Below are positions 59,046 to 64,000 of a stretch of DNA of 64,000 nucleotides, piece by piece. The DNA is from Chamaecyparis obtusa (taxonomy: Eukaryota > Streptophyta > Pinopsida > Cupressales > Cupressaceae). Both the position numbers and the translations under genes were made by a program. Each line of letters starts with the position of its first letter. Position 1 is the stretch's first letter. The notes under the pieces are model-generated. The model was given only the letters and a program-made list of their open reading frames with translations, was not told where the DNA came from and did no database searches. The stretch is from assembly GCA_027943335.1 (NCBI GenBank), contig BSBK01002799.1, forward strand, positions 391,001 to 455,000, in the 5' to 3' direction.

Positions 59046-60495
59046 TGATGATGTGATGGTATAGTGGTACAATGATAATACATATTTGGTATTAATATGA
59101 TCATTTATTGTGTTTTCATTGATGTCAAGTATTGACATAGTGTTTCTAGGGTGTTCCCAATTATGCGAGAAGAATGAACAATATTATGAAAGTGGTTCCA
59201 GTGGTTGTGATTATTAAGAGATACTTGGTAATGTCTCTAGATGATAATTGTATAACCACAACTAATGAATGCATTAGTTTTGTAAGTTATGAATGATTGA
59301 AGTGTGACAAGGCAACTTCTAGAACAATCTATAACTGGAAATGAGAGATTTGATTGGTTTATCAAATCTATGGTGAGTTAGGTAGAATGATCATACAATT
59401 ATGTTTTTGTTTCTATGTTGAGTTCATGGTTATGATCACAACTGATTTGGTTGATCTGTAAGCATCTTTTAGGGATACAAAAGTTGTTTCAGTGACCGGT
59501 GACAATATTTTTCTATTACTGATGGTAGATCTTTTGTTGGTGATAAGTGATCAAATTGTGATGAATGGTTTGTATTCCATCTTTCATGTTGATGTGTCTA
59601 ATATCATTTATGGTGATGAGTTGTCATTACATTGATCAAGGTAGATTATTTTATCAAAATGAAGGTTGAGTTGGTCAAAATGTGTTTGACTATTCATGAT
59701 AAAATTAATTATTTAGATCTATCATGTGGCTGACATGTTAGGTAAAGATGGTTTTTAAATTGGGGTATGTGTTTTGGTGTGATCTCTCTAGGTGCAAAGA
59801 TTGGAAAAGTAAATTCAATGTGTTGGATGAGGTTTTAAGTTAGTGGAACATTTAGGGCTTAAGAAGTGATATTTATATCATGAAATCAAAGACTTGTGTG
59901 TATAGATTATGATTGTGGAGGTGTGATCAAACTAGGGCATTTCAAAGTTATCTGAGGATAGAATATATGCATTTCAAAGGATCTGATCAATTAAAGGTGT
60001 TTCTATTTACTAGATCAATCTTCTTGCTGTATCCTAATAGTTACAATAGGCTAAATCCATTAATTACATAGATATTAATAGATCTTTTATGTAAATCCTT
60101 TAACAGGGTGACACTTTAGCTAGTGTTTTAAGTCCTCTAACAAGGATACTCCTAATAGGATAAAGCTCCTAATAATTTGGTGGCACCTAACAACATCTTT
60201 GTAAAAATCCTAGCAGGGTTAAGCTCCTAACAAGGCATACTTCAAAAGAGTACATGATTTGTGAGTCTCGTCTCACTCATGGTTTTCACCCATTTGGGTT
60301 TCCATGGAAAAAATCTCAGTGTTATGTGTTATATGTTTTATAGTGGTTAATTTTTATTTGGTTTAAGTTTCACTTGCTTATCAATCAGTAAACTTGTGAA
60401 TGTTATCTTTGAAGTTAAATAAGTTTAAAAGTATCATATATCTTGATTACTAATTCACCTCCCCTCTCAGTAATCTTGGACCCTTAGGACTAACA
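59046..60495 (+). repeat. Copia B 3' LTR
   Basis: TGATGATGTGATGG to CTTAGGACTAACA, about 1,450 bp, directly after the polypurine tract. Its 3' part (CCTAGCAGGGTTAAGCTC.., GGGTTTCCATGG, CACCTCCCCTCTCAGTAATC) shows it is related to, but clearly distinct from, the copia A LTR. Confidence 0.7.
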
Positions 60496-63400
60496 AAATA
60501 TTAGGACCATTAGTAGTCCATACAACCGGTCCACTCTAAAAGAGTAAAATGGAAATAGGTAAAGAAGGATGAGAGGGTGAAGCTTCTTGCATATAGAGTG
60601 GAGAAGTTATAACAACATGCTCTTATGAGGGAGGGTTCCTTTTAAAGCTTAGAATGACAATTTTTTTAGAAGGGGATGCCTCTTCTTCTTGGTTTTGTAA
60701 ATGAGTTAACTTGAGCTTCATTTTCTATTCTTATACTACAACAACTTGTCTTGTAAGTTCTTCCTCACAATGTCTCTATTTGGACTTTATCTCTTCATTA
60801 TATTGCCTCTATTAGGCTTCCATTTTTTTCTCATAAGGGTAGGCCCGATATGCCTCCTCTTTCTCTTGTATGCCAAGTTCTTGTTTCCTCACAAGATTAT
60901 CACACCATTCATCAAGGTCTTATAACCATTGAATCAAATCTAATTTATTCATTTGCTTTTAGAGGGCCAATATCATGGATGCAATCCTATCAATGATCTT
61001 TGTAGGAAAAATAGGAGTAGGGGTAGGAGGGTGTTAAACATATTGGACATGTTGGACATTTGATGTTGCAAATGAATTTGGGCCATAGGAAGGTTGTAAC
61101 TACGGTTTATATTGATAGTATGAGGGCTAAGGGACATGAAATTCATGATATAGAGGGACATAATACACATTTATATGAACTGAATGCATGCTATAGCTTC
61201 TTAAAGCTGCAAATTCATAGAAAATTTTTAAATCGCAAAATATTAGAGGCAATCTTATACATACCAACACTAGGACTGCTTGAAACCAACATATTTTCAC
61301 TCAGAGTCACCATGGTGTTTTATGGAATGCATCCAAAGGCATATATTATATAGAATAAAACCAAAACTTTTCATGAATGAAACTTTGTATGGTTCATCAA
61401 GAAGTGTCTTGAAAACTGATTTGAATCTTTGAATGCTTATCCCACTGGGTGTTTGATGGAATGCATCCAAACGCATATATTATATAGAATAAAACCAAAA
61501 ATTTTCATGAATGAAACTTTGTATGGTTCATCAAGAAGTGTCTTGAAAACTGATTTGAATCTTTGAATGCTTATCCCACTGGGTGTGTCAAAAAATATTG
61601 TCACAAAATCTTGCACCCTTTTTTAGGTGAAGGTTAGTGACCTAAAAAACCTTGTGAAATATGAAAAAAAACTCCAGGTGTAGGACTTGACTAATGAGTG
61701 TGAATCTCTAGACAAGGTCAGCTTCCTTTATAATTAAGATGCACCTAAAAACTAATGACTTTGAGGGAAAAGGGGTAGAAGGTTTATATGAAATTAAAGA
61801 GGTGATGCACCAAATTAAATGTTTGATCTTCTTCTTGCCTATGCCTGCACTTGAAATGAGAAAAATCATATAACTATAGTACCCAAATACTCATCAACCT
61901 CAATCCGACATGAAGGCGAGAAATTGAATTCAATCCTACATGGAATAAAAATATTCATTGAATAGAATTGATCAATTAAGTTTACACAAACATAGAAGAC
62001 ATTAGATGATGCAATACATGTAAATATCTAGGTGAAGATGGAGATTTGCACAGAATATCTACACTTAAGATAGCTAAAACCACAATTTCATTAAATTGAG
62101 AAAAGGTTGAATTACAACTATAAATAAAAAAGAACTCTCCAATAGAATTAAGGGAGAATACCCTAAAAACTATGTGCATGACTATCTTTATAGATCAGGC
62201 ATAACTTTGATTAAAAATGAAGTTCAAAGCTCCAACTAGGATTAGGTCAGAAAGAAAGAGTAGATCATAAAAAATCCAATCTCTGCAAGCAAGTGGATCC
62301 TGATGTAGAAGTGCTAAGAAGAAGCTTGAAGCTCCATAAATCATGCATATCCTTTCATTAAAAAATAAAAATAAAATTTTAGAGAAGGTTTCAAAGGGCT
62401 TGGTTCAATGAGTCGCACATCTCTTGGCCAGGAGATAGCCCTCTACTAAGAGGGGTTTTTGGGTTAATCAAAAGAAAATAACTAAGAGGAATAGATATCA
62501 CCTAGCTCAACACAACCCTAAGACCATTGGAAGCTCCATCCTTTCCTGCAAATAGGGGACATCAAACAGCTTTAGGGATTTTCAAGATCACTTTCTCAAA
62601 GGAAGATCTTCGAGAGAAAACATAGGAGGTTCAAGCTAGAGCTTTAATAGGTAAGTTATGGGAAATTCTTACCTGCTTAGGCATAGTTGTTCTCTTGGTA
62701 TCAAAAAACTAGTTAGGGGTTAATAGTATTGTTAATATTGTTAACGGTAATGGGTTTTTCATGGTTTTCTTCTCATAGACAATGTTTTGAGAATTCTTGG
62801 TGTTCTACTTTATGGAAATTTCAAAGTATAATTTTTTTTATTAAGAATGATTACTGATTTGTGAAGCTTTTAGTTTGATCTAGTTTCTTAAGAACAAAAA
62901 AATCATCATTTTCTTTGAAAATGTTGAAGGCTTTATCGATAGGTTGATATTGTTCATATCATGCATCGGAGGATGCTTTCTTTGACTTGCACATGGATCA
63001 AGCCATGGCTTGGCTACAAGAGATTCAATGCACTATTGTTGAAGCTTATATAATACGTGGAGGAGTTGCTTCGAGTCCAAGAAGCACCAGAGAGTACTTG
63101 CAAACTAGCATAAGGTGCAAGAAAGAATCCCTAAGGATGAAGGAGTTGGCTATGATTGTGGATGAAGAGACTAACCCAGACAAAGGTGCGAGTAATTTGA
63201 GTGTTTATCTTTGTAGATTGCACTCCAATGGAAAATAATTTGAGTGTTGCTAAAAATGATTCAATACTTTAATTGAGAGGCATTCAAATGGAAAATATTG
63301 ATGTAGATCACAAAAGTATGTCAAATGTATCCTCGAGTAGCAAGAGGTCTTATGTTACAACTTCCAAAAGAAAATAAAAAACAAAAAAAGGTCAGGAGAG

Positions 63401-64000
63401 TCACTAGGGATTAAAGTAAAAAACTACTTAGAAAATAATGTATCATAAAACTATTGTTATCAACACCACAATAGTGTGCTTGTTGAATACTTCCTTTGTT
63501 AAAGTCAGAGATCAAATATTTGTATAACACTTTATATTGTGCTTCGTGTCTATTTAAGACTAACTTATTGGAGAAAATGTGAGTTTTTTAGATATATTCA
63601 TTATTGACCATACATAAAATCTATTATTAATGTGGGAGTTTGAATATATTTTTATAATTTCCTTAGTTGGAAGGAATGTGTTAAATGTCTTGGTTATGGT
63701 ATTTCATGTGAGGAATAGGATTTTATCTATCTATTAGCATCTTCAATCCTTGGGCAAAATTTCCAATTGTAACTCTTATCTAGGGAATCTGGATTTAGAG
63801 ATAATTTTCACATCCACTAATGATTTAACTATTGGATTTAGGTGCCATAAATGGTATGGTTAGTAAATTTTTTGGAAAGTCAAATTATAACTTGATCTGT
63901 AGACAAGGTTTCAACAGTACTTATGGAATGGGTGTAGAATGACCTCACCCATTTTTTGACAGTATTTTTTTGGAGGATCTAAATGTTCTTCCTAATTTTA
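60496..64000. other. Unassigned flank, no supported gene
   Basis: The host sequence of copia B or another decayed element. It contains a 134-bp tandem duplication (61314-61583) and, at about 62400-62450, a word related to the SINE-like candidate at 15161. An 83-codon open stretch at 62987-63238 has no recognised motif. Confidence 0.5.
61314..61583. repeat. 134-bp tandem duplication
   Basis: Two nearly identical units in tandem (TGGAATGCATCCAAA at 61323 and 61457), ending CTTATCCCACTGGGTGT. Very few differences, so the duplication is recent relative to the surroundings. Confidence 0.85.

Overview
This window is plant nuclear DNA made almost entirely of transposable elements nested inside one another. 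No intact host gene was found. Long LTR retrotransposons with tRNA-iMet type primer sites, decayed gag-pol frames, a CACTA DNA transposon and long AT-rich stretches point to a large-genome plant. The style of the elements fits a gymnosperm, but that is an inference and the species cannot be read from the window.

Nesting, outermost first. (1) A copia element B is represented by a short 3' tail (about 58876-59045) and its 3' LTR (59046-60495). (2) Copia element A appears to sit in B: its gag, protease, integrase and reverse transcriptase lie at 1-3052 and its RNase H, polypurine tract and 3' LTR at 56720 to about 58875. (3) Copia A is cut in two by a 53.7-kb CACTA (En/Spm-type) DNA transposon at 3053-56716, with CACTAG-type termini, a 3-bp CTT target duplication and dense subterminal GGTCATTTATTTAGTCAT-type repeats. 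Removing it rejoins the copia codons exactly.

The CACTA holds, left to right: subterminal repeats; one intact-looking terminal exon resembling a plant transposase-associated domain (4005-4274, minus); a pol-less LTR retrotransposon carrying gag plus an unknown ORF2 (5719-13901, minus, TSD AACCT); a Ty3/gypsy chromovirus (18679-25000, plus) whose 1,502-codon frame has no frameshift but about two dozen stops; the 3' end of an older gypsy (25250-25839); a TRIM/LARD-type element (27783-30266, TSD CTTAT); two exons of a class II CPD photolyase (32456-32492 and 40178-40236) whose intron is filled by a gag-only LTR element (32861-40074, minus); a tRNA-Arg-like sequence at the edge of an old LTR-like block (40925-43900); a probable giant solo LTR (47009-53682) that itself holds a GC-rich LTR-PBS-partial-LTR relic (48261-50384, TSD GGGGG); and palindrome-rich AT sequence leading to the right subterminal repeats.

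The observations most worth following are the photolyase exons carried in the CACTA, the two gag-carrying elements without pol, the tRNA-Arg 5' half shared by two different LTR-like sequences, and the collapsed GC-rich element. No element in the window looks capable of autonomous movement: coding frames are broken or lack polymerase, and no CACTA transposase catalytic gene was recognised.
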